This document shows positions 51,638 through 64,000 of a DNA stretch of 64,000 nt, in pieces. The stretch's first letter is position 1, and each line of letters begins with the position of its first letter. This stretch comes from Rostratula benghalensis (taxonomy: Eukaryota; Chordata; Aves; Charadriiformes; Rostratulidae), in assembly GCA_013399305.1 (NCBI GenBank), contig VXAI01000021.1, forward strand, positions 6,910,794 through 6,974,793. Reading direction: 5' to 3'. The notes beneath the pieces were generated by a model that did no database searches, was not told the DNA's origin, and was given only the letters and a program-made list of their open reading frames with translations. The position numbers were made by a program, and so were the translations under genes.

Positions 51638-54600
51638 CTTTCGTGGGTCAGGATCTGTGTATAAGATTTATTGCAAAGCTCCTTTGGTTCTCTGTGACAT
51701 TTTGCAGTTTATTTCAATGAACTCTGAGTTAGTCCCCATTTAGTATCTGGGACAAACATTGTAAATAGAGATAAAGAGGACGCAAGTTCAATTCTGACTT
51801 ATTCCTTTGACCTAGGGGAACAACTCACACTGCTTTGAAACTAGCTCTTACTATTGTGTCTGTCTTTGTCTATGTAGCTGCAAGCATGAATGGTATCTGT
51901 TTTGTAAAGTGTTCTGAGATTTACTCATGTATTAATGATATTTATTGTTATCTCTGAATTGTCCCATGTGAATTTTGCCCACATGTTTTCATTATGTCTT
52001 CCACAGTCTGGCCACTGCAGTCAGAGGGCCGGGGGAATGTTCTTGAGGATTTTCCTCTGTTAGTTCAATGTTCAAGATCCACAGATGTTCATTACTTGTT
52101 CCAAATAACAGGATGTTTTTCGTATTCTGGGTTGGGTATAAAACAATAGGTCCTGAAATACAGCTACTGTAATTGATTTTAATTTGTATTATTGTATTAT
52201 TTAGGTTGAGGTTATGCTCAGAAAAGGGTCTAAGCTGAATTAACCTTCTCTACCAACAGTAACTCAAGCAATGTGAAAACCTGCATATATAGTTTTCACA
52301 ATCATCTACATGAGATGACAAGCTTCAGCCCTCTGTGTATGGTTTCTGTATCAGCCATCTGATACAGAAGTGAGCATTTCTGAAGCACACGGTATCAATC
52401 TGCGTTTGCTGCCCTTGAAGTAAATGGGAGTTTTTCAGTCACAGCAGACAGAGTCTACAAAATTGAGAAAAAGAGACTCCATGTATGCTGAACCAGCAGG
52501 GCAGAAAAAGCAGGTGTTTGGTGATAAGTGCTGCAGAGGCAAAGCTTCTTTTCTTTGTTACTTCTAATCTTTTGTGTAGGACCTTCTCCCTATAAGATAG
52601 TTGCATCAGCTAGGCAGTTTAAAGAGCAATCTGGATGGCAGCTACAAACTCCAGTTTTGTCTCTGTCTAGGTAGTCTTGCCAGACAGAAGTGCAGAAACC
52701 TGTGCTTTTTCTCACTTCACTTTGCACTTTTGTCTCCTCAAGATGCCTCTTGCATGGTACTTTTAGGACAGCACAGGCTATCCTGCCAACTGTAATATGC
52801 AGAGAGAAAAGATGTTATTATTTTCAAAGTATAACACTTTCTCTCTTCCTTTAAAAAAACAGCATAGTTGAAAAAAGTAGCTTTCATGGCTGTCTGTGGT
52901 GGATTCAAATTGTGATGAGTGTTGAATGAGCTGCCAAGGCCTGTACATCACTGACTTGTCTTTAGTAGCCAGTTGGCTGGCAAACTAACCCTGTCACATT
53001 ATTAACCTAATGTAACTCATTGCTTCAGTAAAAAGTTCCAGAATATAATGGGAGAAGGCCTGGATTCTGTATTTGAGCTCACATAAAATGTACAGGGATT
53101 TGATATGAAATCTAAATCCAAATTTCTTGACTGACCTGTTTGTAAAGTGTCGCTTCCCAAAGAATTCTGAGAAAAATGCAGCTATACACTTGTTTTGCAT
53201 CTGCTCTGGAGATCTTCTCTTCTATTTTTGCCTTCTTATCTGGGCAGTACTTTTGTGTTCTGCTTAGATGCTTACAGAGGCAGCAGATCCCTGTTGTGCA
53301 AGCTGTTCTTACTGAAGCTTTATTTTCTTCATTTTCTTAGTCTCATCGGTGTCATTAGGCTTATCTTTTTGTGTCAAATTATATACATAGTGATGATGGG
53401 GTGAGTAATTCAACACTTGTATTTGACATTTGGCATGTCAGGCAGTTCTCAGCATTTTATCTCTAAGTACAATGAGACTTCTGCAAACGCAGTCTACAAT
53501 TGCTTGAGTCTGTACTCTTTGAAACCAATTACACTTTAAATTCTTCCCACACTAGAAAGGCCATATGTTGTATATTTTTTTAATAAATATTTTATATTTT
53601 AAAATTATGCATAACAAACTTACCAAGTTTATGTATGTAGAAGAAGAAGTGAAAGATTATGAAGGGATAAAATATTTCTTTGCCATAGTATAGAACAATT
53701 TTATTTTTTTCTGTTAAATGAAAAGTTGTTTTGAAAAACAACCCTGCTTTCTGAATCTGATTTTTTTTTTTCTTTTTGCCATGCTTATCCTGCAGAAGTC
53801 TTTTACTGTGAACGATGGCTTTTAATTATCTTGCTGTGTAGAAATTACTCCTTGGAACTGGATGGTGCAATAAGTGCTAATATTTAATTTCTTGTTATCT
53901 TAGTTGAAATCTTGACTTAGGTAATAAGTAAAGGGAAGTTTGTTGACTGTAAAGGGAAGGAAAGGAACTAATTGGTTTGATGGGAGAATGATCTCTTTGA
54001 AGAGGCTAATAAAATGAGAATGAGTAGGTGGTAATTTAGCAAAATAAGTGTATGCATTTGTTCTGATTGAATGAAGTAAATAGAGAATAATTTAGCGCTA
54101 GAAGTCTTCCACTTTTCTTTTTGTTTCTTTACTGTAAATCCAAACTTGATTTCTAGTGTAAACCATATGTGCCAACAAGGAAAGATAGTGATGCTGTTCA
54201 TGCACAAGGCTGGGTATGTAGCAACCTTTTCCAGCTGTTAAAGGTTTTCTGTAAGAAAAAGAGAAGTCATATATTCTCTCTATGTGATTATCCCATTCGT
54301 AAAGGAAGATAGCAACACACCATGTGTTGATGTGGCAAACTCTTAATAGAAGGGACAGTCATTTACAGTATACTTCTGCATTTTTTTCCTAAGGCTAATC
54401 TTCCACCACTCAGAAGAAGATAGGATAGGATGGTGGCTTCCTTTGTTCAGACAGCACTCTGTGTCCAGAGAATGAACTCCACCTGTGAGTAACTAAAATA
54501 ACTAGAGGAAAAGGAAATGCTTTGCTTACAGGCAATGGAATGTCAGTGAATACTCTGAGACTTAACTGAGTCTCATAATCAGAATGTTCTCTATGAAAAA

Positions 54601-56291
54601 CTGAGATTTTTATCAAAACAAACCAAATATTTTCCTACTGGTAAATCTGAATACTGCATTTTGTATAAGTGCTCTGAAATGTTTCATTTAAAATCCACAA
54701 AACAGCAGATCAATCAGAATTTCCTTGTTGGGAAAATTCAAGCTGACATCCCTCAAACCTGAACTGTCTCAAGGTTCCTCTGTGAATTTCCCTTTGTTGT
54801 TACTTTCTGCAGTCTGTCATAGAATGTTTCAGCATATCATAGCATGTAAGATGGGTAAACTGTCCATACAGCCTAGCCTATGTAGGAAAAAGGACACAAA
54901 AATTTCCAAAGTATGTATCCAGTTGTAACATATTACATCTAGAAAATCCACTTAACAGTTAACTCCATTGAATTCAAATAAGTGGATCCCTTGCTGAAGT
55001 TTAATTTTCATTGGAAAGGTTGAAATAAAACTATTTATTATTTCCAAAGCAAAATTTTTGAAACTGTCATTCATTAACAGTTTTGAAATTCCTAGGTGAT
55101 TGATGATGGAATAAAAACCTAGGCTGATCACAGGTGGTGGGAGACATTACATAACATAAGAATTGTGCTATTTGTCATGTATTTTTTCCCAACGCTTGCT
55201 CACAACAGAGCACTGTGGATCATTTGGTTCTGCAACGTGAATTTGTATGTATACATGTCTTGACTTCATGCTTACATCATTCTCCAAATTAATCTTTCAA
55301 ATCTCTTACTGGTGGGGTGTTGAGCTTCTGACTATTGTTATTCTGCAGAGGTGCCTGCAGGATAGCTGTACTCTCTTTTCTTTTTCATCATAGCCTGGTG
55401 TCACAGTCTCTATGTTACAGAATTTGAAATAAGTGAAACAGTGTGTGAAGGAAGAAACCTAAGTTTAATTGTGCTTAGGACAGAGCAGCATGGATGTGTC
55501 TGCAAAACTGCCGTTGTCTGTTAAAAGGAAATTGTGTTTATAAGGGTAAATGAGTAATTGTATACAGGCCCCGGCAATTTCTTGACCTTCGTATGACATT
55601 GTTCAGACATTGGAGGTACTGCTGTTTGTGAGAAGTGCTGTGGCACAGTGCCAGGCTGTGAACTGTGCAAGTCTCTAACAAGAAGTAGACCTGAGGGAGA
55701 CAGTTTTAGGGCAAGCTTAGATTGAATCTTACCTCATCCCCTTGAGCCACCAGTACAACAGTTAAATAAAAGACTTTTTTTGAGACCCTTTCTTCCTCAG
55801 AAACACTTTGTGAGATGTGACTGGAATCTGTCATTCAACAGATCTTCCTTTGCCATGTTTTTAATGCTAAAAACAGTTTTCCCTGGTTGAAGACAGATTT
55901 CAGCTATTTAATTGTCTTGTCTGTGAAGCAATGCATGCCATGTCACCTGAGGCTGTCACACATCATCTCTGCTCTGTTTGACCACATGATGGTGAAGGGC
56001 CACAAAAAAAGGCTGGAGTCCAGGGGACAGACTGCTCTGAGGAGTGACTTCTCTCTTTTGCTGGACTCCAAGCCCTAGACGCAACTGAGGTGCCAGAAAT
56101 ATGAGAACTGATGGTGTCATGAGACAAAAGATAGAGAAAGGACAAGTGAATGATTAATAGTTTTTTAATACAAAGGTGATTAAAATCAAAGTATGTTGCA
56201 TCTTTGAACAGATCAGCTTACATGAATAGATTCCAAAAGATTCACATATATTAGTAACTGTTTCTTTGGGATGTTACTCATGCTGCAAAGA

Positions 56292-56296
<5 letters not shown>

Positions 56297-56326
<30 letters not shown>
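56297..56326 (-). repeat. Poly(T) tract, T30
   Basis: This run of 30 T residues is the longest homopolymer in the window. Read on the minus strand it is an A30 tail. The minus-strand sequence just before it contains AAATAAGG, a near match to a polyadenylation hexamer, but no reading frame or known element lies beyond it. Its age, its exact length and its origin as an inserted transcript tail are all uncertain. Confidence 0.88.
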
Positions 56327-56332
<6 letters not shown>

Positions 56333-57988
56333 CCTCTGCTAATTTTTTCCTTATTTCAGCAGTTGTCCAATGAAAAGGTATGGAACCAATGTGGGTTTTA
56401 TTCCATGCTGGTAAAATAACAAAGCAGGAATATTGTTCAGTATTTCTTATGCACAGCTATTGAAACAGATGAATCACGACAGGAGAGGAGCACTTTCCTT
56501 AGTGAAGAGGTTCTGTAGATGGTTTAATCTAAAAAATAGCAACAATTAGAAGAGGAGAGCAGAGTTTTGAACATTTGTAATAGCAGGCTAATGAATAGAG
56601 GGACAAGAAGAGGTGAGAAAGAGGATTAACTTTGTTTATCTGGACTTTGTGAGTGCCATTGGAAACGATTACTTCTTTGGATTTTTTCAGGAAAAAGCTT
56701 ATAGTCCAAAATACCTTAAAAGTCCGTTATCTAGCCACAGAAAGAAGGTGCAATGGAAGTCTAAAGATTTGAGGGCCTGACCCATACTCTCAAGCGGTCC
56801 AGAACTACTCCCTAGGCTTCTGTCTTGTGGAGTTCTTGGGCACCTCAGCTGTTTTTAGATAAACTCATGAGATTTTGCAGGAAAGGTCCCTTAGAACCTG
56901 CAGTCACCAAAACCTACTGCATCTCTTTTGTACTTTCCAATCACTAAGAGGTGAAGCCCAAAATCTCTTCTGTATGTAATAAAAGAGAAAGGGTAAACTA
57001 CAGAGTAATTTAACTTTCATCAGACTGGGGAAGAAGAAACAGTGTTTACTTAAGTGGAATAGCCCATTCTGATGGGTTACCTGAGAACTTGTTTTTTTCA
57101 ACAGGGTCATGTCCTCTGTTCAACAGAAAACCAAATGGAAATAAATTATTGAGAAAGTACTCTGGGTCTAATGAATTCTAGGAGGAATTAAGTCCTAAGT
57201 GGACCATCATAAATGATTACTGGATGGAAAAAGTTTCCTAGAAAAGCCTTTTAGTGAAGTACTTTAGATATCTTATGATTTATGTGATGAAATATTTAAT
57301 ATAAGAGCTCAAATACTCTTGGCAAAATGTAAACTTCCACAATCATAATCACTTAAGTTATGGCCAGGGTCTTAGAATTTAGATAGTGAGAAGACACAAA
57401 GTATTCCAGTAAACATTTAGTATAAACCCAGAAATCTTTATGCTTGATACACTAGTAATTGAAGATTTCTGATACATAACCAGTTAAAGAAAATGCTCCT
57501 CTTACCACAGTACTTTGCCAACTGCAATTATGTATCATGGACTGTGTGTAAAGACACCTTTCATTACATGTATTTTTCCCTTTTTTGTACTGTGTGGACC
57601 TACTGACCGGCCTTTTTTAATGGGTCTGTAGCAATGCTCTGATGCTCATAGTGATACTTTTCAGTTGGGTTGTCATAATAATAAGAGATTAGTTCCAGGA
57701 GCAGGAGAATAAGGTCCTAAATTAGTATCTTGTCTTTTTAATTATTACAGCTACTTGAAGAATTTTAATTAATAAACACACATGCAAAGGTGCCAACAGT
57801 TAATCTCTGTGATAAGTAGGTTTGAGGCGATTTTCCATTTAATCTTTGGTTTGAACTGTAGTGTCTGCAGACTTAAAAATTAAATTACTGTCTTGGTCAT
57901 TGCTTAATGATTATCATCACTTGAAGTGAATTCTTATTGTAGTGAGGAAATAGGAAATAGGTAACAAAACAACTTGACTCTAAAGAGT

Positions 57989-58013
57989 CATGCCATGCCA
58001 TGCCATGCCATGC
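57989..58013. repeat. CATGC pentanucleotide microsatellite, five copies
   Basis: Five perfect tandem copies of CATGC are followed by CAG. Pentamer repeats of this sequence are uncommon and likely to vary in length between individuals. Confidence 0.92.
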
Positions 58014-59403
58014 CAGGGCCAGATGCTGATGCACATTTCTGTTATAAGTAACTTGGTGAGTGAATTAAAATATAGAGTAAGTTTAGATCAATATCAATTT
58101 GGCAGACCCTGGTATTTAAGGTTTTTGAGACAGAATTGCCAGTGACCATAAAAGGATAGCCGTTCTTGACAAATCTTGGATCAGATGACCTAGGGTAACT
58201 ACAGTCCAGTGTCTCAATGTTTCACACCGCTATTTCTTCAGTAACATGTCGGTCTTCATGCTGCCTAAGGAGATAACAAACATTATATTGTCTTAAACCT
58301 TTTAAACTTGGATTCTAAACCTTTTTATTGTGCACATATGAACAGAATTTAGCTGGTGTTTTCTGGGCATTACTTCAGGTTTAGAAAAAGAAAACCAGCT
58401 ACCACTGTAGCACTGCAGCACCAAATACAGCTCCCCGAATGTGTAATTCACAGTGCCTATTCTTCTTTAACCTGGTGAGAAATGTAAATGTGAATGCCCT
58501 TCAACTGCTTTCTCTGTTGATGTTGCTACAGAGGAGGCAAGCTTGGCAGCTGTATGACCCAGATACATACAGCTCTGGAAGATTTTCCAGCTGTAGAACC
58601 TGTCTTGGTTAGTAATTGCAAACTAATACTATTTTCTGTTACCTACATTTTAATTGAACTGTTCTGTGCAGGTTTGTAACTATTGTGATCATCCAAGATT
58701 TTTCTTCAGTACTAAGTGCAACAATGAATTATTACACTAAGTGTAGAATATCATAATTACTCAATAAACTTCTCAGTAAACATGTTATCTTACAGACTGG
58801 TATTACGCAAGAAGTTCTGCAGGACGCTTTTCTGGCTTTGATTATAATGTGTAAAAGCATATGACATTGCAACACTAGCTATTTTAAATGAGACCTTGAA
58901 TAGTCTTTGCTATCGTTTGTGAAGGTTCTAGTACTGTGCAATGCACTGGAACTGTGTAGTTGGAATGATCTGGAGTATTCATAAACCAGATCTAAAGGCA
59001 CTCTTGAATCCCAAAGTTTGAAATTATGCATAGACAGTGAATGGAATCTTGTTTCTTGTTTAAATCTACACCTTATGTCAAGCACCTTTCTTGCTGTCTA
59101 CTTTCATGCCTGGAAGAATTTTTCCCTCAGTACATATATAAACAAGTTTATAGGAAGGTTACTGTTGTCATGAATTATTTGCTGTGGCAAATCTAGTGTT
59201 TTAAAGCTGTGTAATATTTTCACCAGCAGGTTTCTTGAATTGTTAAGCACAAAATAAGAGGAAGGATAAAAAGTGGTTGAGTAAGTGTAAATTGGCAGCT
59301 CACAGGTATGTGCTGCTGGCAGTTCTGATGGTACAAGGCAGTAAGCTTGTTACCTTTCATGTAAATAAAGCAGATTATTGCATGGTAAAATATTTATGCA
59401 TAT

Positions 59404-59431
59404 CTTTTAATAAAGATTACTTTATTAAAGG
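59404..59431. repeat. AT-rich inverted repeat, 4-nt loop
   Basis: CTTTTAATAAAG at 59404-59415 and CTTTATTAAAGG at 59420-59431 are reverse complements at 11 of 12 positions, separated by ATTA. The arms carry AATAAA-like words on both strands. Confidence 0.8.
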
Positions 59432-62400
59432 TTTTGTGTTTTATCTATAAAAATGCCTTATTTTTTTTCTAAAAAATGTTGAATGTTACCTAATTGTTGC
59501 TGTTAGGAAGTGGAAGGTCTAACTATTCATAAACTCATATGTATTCTCATTCAGCCCAAATTACTCTCTATAGTTTAGTGAAGAAAACACAACACCTTCT
59601 CATTAAGGTCATAGCTCTGTTGTATGCCTGCTATCTATGTCTACTATTTCAGCTTTACTGACATAGTTTGTGCTTTGATATAAAAGCTCCCTTATTTATT
59701 AGTAATTCTGTTGATGTTGAAGTTCTTGTTGTTTGGATGAATCCCATGAGATAACAAAGAAAAGCACAGTTCATGAGAAGAAGAGTAAATCTTGCTGTGA
59801 AGTAGGTCAGGCAAGAGCAGTGCAGAATCAGTGTAATGTAAAAGGAGGTTGGAGACTAAAATAAAGCATGGTTTCATATTATATGCCTGTTTGACATAAT
59901 TAGATGTAGAGCTTAGCTTAACATAAAAGAAAATTATGTCTATGGGTATATTGTGGCCAATATTTTGTCTTTTTCAGTACTTTTTTAGTAAAAAAATTTC
60001 TCAATTCTTAGGATAAAAGCAGGAGATGTTCTAGGTCAGGTTGGTAATTTAAAAAAGACAGGGAAAGCAGCTATTATTCATATGGACTTCATTAATAAAT
60101 GACAACAGCAGTATCTGGTCAGTAACAGCGAAATAAATCAGTATATTGGGACTGTACCTCTAGACCTGAGCCCTCGAAAACTCAAGTGTGGATAACTGTC
60201 TCTGAGAGCTATTAACTTGCTAATCAATAAGGATGTCAGAGTGAAGTTGTCAGAGTCCCTTCTGCCAAAAAACCTGGACATTTTCTGAACTGAAAGCAGG
60301 TGAGAATAAGGATGAATGTGTGTGGCTCACATCCACCTTTGACAGAAAATCTCTGAGCCTGATAATGAGCTTGACTGTTTTAAGAATGCTGAGACAGGAT
60401 GAAATTGTTGTACCAGTTCAGGGTAGAGAAAATACCAAATGCTTTTTAATCAAGTTTAAAAAAAAATATTGGATGGGCTGTTACATATCAGAAGCCACTG
60501 GCTCTTGAGCTCCTAAATACATCACCATTGACCCTGGAACCTAGACCCAGACATGTTAGAAAATGCCTCTGTGCAGTGACAGAAATATTCAAGCTGGACC
60601 TAGCCCATAGCGGTTTCATTTTGATACTTCTGTATCTAGTGAGAGAGAAAAATAGACAAATTAAAGGTGAAAAACATGTGCTGGGTCATACATTCAGCTC
60701 TCTCAAGAGAGAAAATAGGAGTAAAGTTATTACTGGTGTAAAACCATTTTGACTTTGTAGCAGAACTTGTCACCACAAGATTTGTTCAGTAGGATGCCCT
60801 ATGCAAAGCAGCTGTAATCAGTTACGTGATTTCTGGGACTCCCATTCAAAATAGGAAAATGTAATTTAACACACATGCTCATTGGAGGAGAGCCTGGTAG
60901 ACTCATCGTGATGTGAGTTTGGTGCCAGACTGTGCAAGAAGGGTTTCAATGTATTTTCTTTTGCACATTGTTCCGTTTTTCCAAGTAGTGCCTTCCAGGC
61001 TGAGAGCTTCATTACACAGTGTGGTCATGTGGCACCTGATGCACATTTATTCCTGTGTAAATATAAGGAGATGATAAATTTCAGGCTGGCTGGCTTGCCA
61101 AAAGTAACTTGATTTCATTTTGCTGTGTGCAAATTACTGCCTCTTGCTAATTTATTACTACATTTATATATGGCAACACACAGCTAGCCCTTCAAAAATA
61201 CCGGCCTTTGGTACTATTTGGAAATATTGTGTCATTCTTAATAAATTGCAAGCAGCGAGAAATAAATCCATTTGGCTGTCTGAAAATGGTTCTGGCCAAA
61301 GGCCTACTAGAGTAAAATGTCTTCTCATCCATACATTTATAGCATTTCATCATTGCATGGACTTGGACATAAAATCCTTGCCTTCTAAAGGGAAAAGTAA
61401 ATCTAAGTTGCAAGCAATTTTCGTGCACTAGGCAATAACTGAGATCTGCTAAGCAGGTCTAGTAGAACTTGAATTTTAGGCTGTTTAGCATTAAGTGCCC
61501 TATTAATTTCTAATAATTAAGTGGAGAGGCTGCTCAAATGTTTTTCTAATATTTGCAATGTAATTTCAAAGGTCAGTGGTAACATTTGCATATGTATTCG
61601 GAGAGCCTGCCCCGAACTATCCTTTCTCTAGTGCCAATCACCAAGTCTAGTAGCTTGGCATGTTCTCTAGAACCAAGGACTCATTCAGATATGCTTTATC
61701 TACAGTAGGCCTTTCCCTGACAATTAATTAAATTCAAAGGAAATACCAAAATGTCTCAGTTTTGAGGGTGGATTGTACTAAAGGGTTTTGATTTGTATTC
61801 CCAGAACAGAGTTGGATTTTTGCTCTGTATTTCTCATCCTCATCCTCTTTCATTCAGCCTCTCTTCTACTCCCCGGGAAGGAAAGGAAATAATATAATTG
61901 TATTACTAATTTTCAACCATTCAAGTACCAGTCTGTGCTACACTGTAATAGTCACATATCACTATAAACTGGCTGCACTGATGAAAAGGTAATTTCACTT
62001 TGCTCCGTCATTTATTGTGCTCCTTCAAGTGTTAATTTTTATAGCACTCAGAAATATGCTAGATACTTCACAGATACTTATAGGATTAAATGATAACATA
62101 GATAACCCAGAGCACTTGGGTATAAACAATTATGCTATATAAGCACAAAGTTCACAGGAACAGTTTCTATGGCTAACAGAAAATGAGAAAAACAAGTTTT
62201 TACCTTGCTATGTTTCTTTTTTGGACCATTTGTAAAGTTCAGATTATTCTTTCTGTGGAAAGTAAAACTGTGACATTTCATATTTTCTGTTAATTACTTA
62301 TACAGTAATAAATTGACTTAAATTTAACAAATAATAATGAGTTGATAGAATTAAATACACGAGTGTAAAAAGTACAGGAACTGCATAAAATGCAATACAA

Positions 62401-64000
62401 TAAAGCTGCTGTCTTTCAGAGACTGCATAGTAGACTAGGTAGGCAGTTGGAGCATAAGACTTTTATACCCTTTAAAAATGTAAGTTTTGAGTGAAGTCTC
62501 TTAGAATTGGATGGGCTAACGTAGAGAGGAAAAGTGCAGCTGTGACCTTTGCTGGAGGAAACATAAATTTGCTGCTTATATATCATGTATTATTCATCAC
62601 GGAGATGTGGTGCTTGCTGGTGGGCATTGCTAAACCTGGAAGTAAAGATTGGGCATCAGAAAAAGATTCTTGCACTACTTACCTGTGTCCAGATAGCTTG
62701 AGAAACAGATTGTTCATCAGTTCTGGTAAACAGAGTTCTGCTAAATAGAATTAAGGAATTTCATGTGCCTAGTTTTCCCTATGTTTATTTGTTCTATTCA
62801 GGAACAAAGCTATAGCTGCTCATTTCCAATTGAGCTGACAAGTGATGTGGCAATTTGTTTCAGTCACTATATGTTTTGTTTATTCTGTGAGAAGTTAAGT
62901 ATTAAGCAAGATTTTTCTCTGTTATACTATGTAAGTCCAGAGTTACTTAAACTTAACATGACAGCATCATTTTGCACTCAGTGCACTCTTGCTTCGTTTC
63001 TATATTGAAGACCTAATTTTCTTCTCTAGGAATACAAGTGTGCCTTCTGGTATTTACAAGCTTATAGTGCTTGGCCTTATTAATTGAGCTGCATCACTGC
63101 TAGTAACTTTCACACACACCTGAAATAATATATCTGAGTAGGACCCAATAATTAATATGCCAATTTGTTTACAATTAACTGAAGAAATTTATGGCTTTAG
63201 AAAAAAAACTATTACAGTAGCTGATATAAACACATTCAGTAATGATAGCAATGCTAAGTTTAAATGCTTCCAAGAATTACTGATGTTAATACCACAATGA
63301 TTACTATTCATGTTTGACAGCACTATGTAGATGTTGCAATTATTAGTTTTACGCTCTCTTATGTCTACTTTAAATATTAACTTGTACAATATTAGTATCT
63401 TTTCTAAAATGTTGCAGAAAACCATTATGAGGCTGTAAAACTCTGTAGCACAAAATATGCATGCTGCATAATAAAGAAAATCTCTGAAATCTCACTACAC
63501 TCAAATCAAAGAGAAACACCTGGATTTATCTTGCCTGTGCATGTTCTGACATTATTATGCACTTAAGATAAGGTGGGGAATTGTGCTTCTGAAATAACTC
63601 ATCCTATTAAATGCTGAAACATGAGTTTTGCCTTTAAAATTATGAAAAATAGCTCTTGCATTTGAACGTACAGGTTAGATTCTTTTTATAATTTGCTCAT
63701 TAGTCAAGTATTTCTGTTTTATCTCAAAGGTAGCAAGAAAGCAATCTCTCATTGTGCAGCTGCAAAAAAGGCAGACATTTCAGGAAACAGAATTACTGCT
63801 TTGCCTATGTCTTATCTAAAATAAAATTATGTTTTTTTCACTTTAATCTCAATTTACTAATAACCTTAGGTTTGTTACATCGCCTTAAGAATTTCAAATT
63901 ACTCTTCCTCATGATTAGTGCTTTTAATTGTCTTCTGCAAGGACTATGATCTAGCTGATATTTTTAAACTTTACAGTTCACAGTGCTAATAGCTGTTAAA

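Larger units (their letters stand above)
48261..64000. other. Long unique non-coding sequence, no gene or transposon recognised
   Basis: These 15.7 kb hold no supported exon, RNA gene, CR1 or LTR. Open frames are all 103 codons or shorter and match nothing I know. Small structures are listed separately: a 24-bp tandem duplication at 51591-51637, a T30 run at 56297-56326, a CATGC pentamer repeat at 57989-58013 and an AT-rich inverted repeat at 59404-59431. The part at about 61160-61740 is complex, repeat-free and contains an ATTTGCAT octamer. It is a candidate for a conserved non-coding element, but this is only an impression. Confidence 0.5.

Noticed and set aside
51783..51803. AGTTCAATTCT word resembling a tRNA B box
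   Set aside because: No A box, acceptor stem or cloverleaf could be built around it.
53757..53885. Strong splice-acceptor-like sequence (long T tract then CCTGCAG) followed by an open frame
   Set aside because: Only about 28 codons are open in one frame, with no donor site or protein similarity. Acceptor-like tracts are common in T-rich DNA.

Overview
This window looks like 64 kb of non-coding vertebrate nuclear DNA, almost certainly from a bird. Its only recognisable elements are degraded transposable elements. They include CR1 LINE fragments that end in the CR1-type ATTCTATG octamer tail, and solo LTRs of the avian ERVL type that begin near TGYCCTGGTTTCAG and end near AAACCATGACA. Base composition is AT-rich by eye, as expected for a gene-poor stretch of an avian macrochromosome or a very large intron. 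No open frame longer than 162 codons exists on either strand. None outside CR1 resembles a known protein, and I found no tRNA, rRNA, CRISPR array, bacterial operon or phage module.

Layout: 1-2238 is unique sequence. 2239-3306 is the longest CR1 copy, on the minus strand, with recognisable reverse-transcriptase ORF2 remnants. 3307-15882 is mostly unique DNA, with a short plus-strand CR1 3' end at 10580-10652 and a GATA-rich palindromic cluster near 12978-13015. 15883-16712 is a GC-rich block bounded by TGTCA...TGACA with a late AATAAA, read here as a probable solo LTR. 16713-30237 is unique DNA broken by three minus-strand CR1 pieces of different age (about 19960, 23755 and 24800). 30238-30700 is a solo ERVL-type LTR. 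41617-41900 is a young-looking minus-strand CR1 3' end. 47530-48260 is a second, different solo LTR with a TATA box. From 48261 to the end no transposon is recognisable; there are only short homopolymers, small tandem duplications and inverted repeats.

There are no genes to assemble into a pathway. Function here, if any, would be regulatory: conserved non-coding elements, LTR-derived promoters, or introns of a gene whose exons lie outside the window. I could not establish any of these without alignment or expression data. I found no credible undescribed biological system, and the findings below are modest structural observations.
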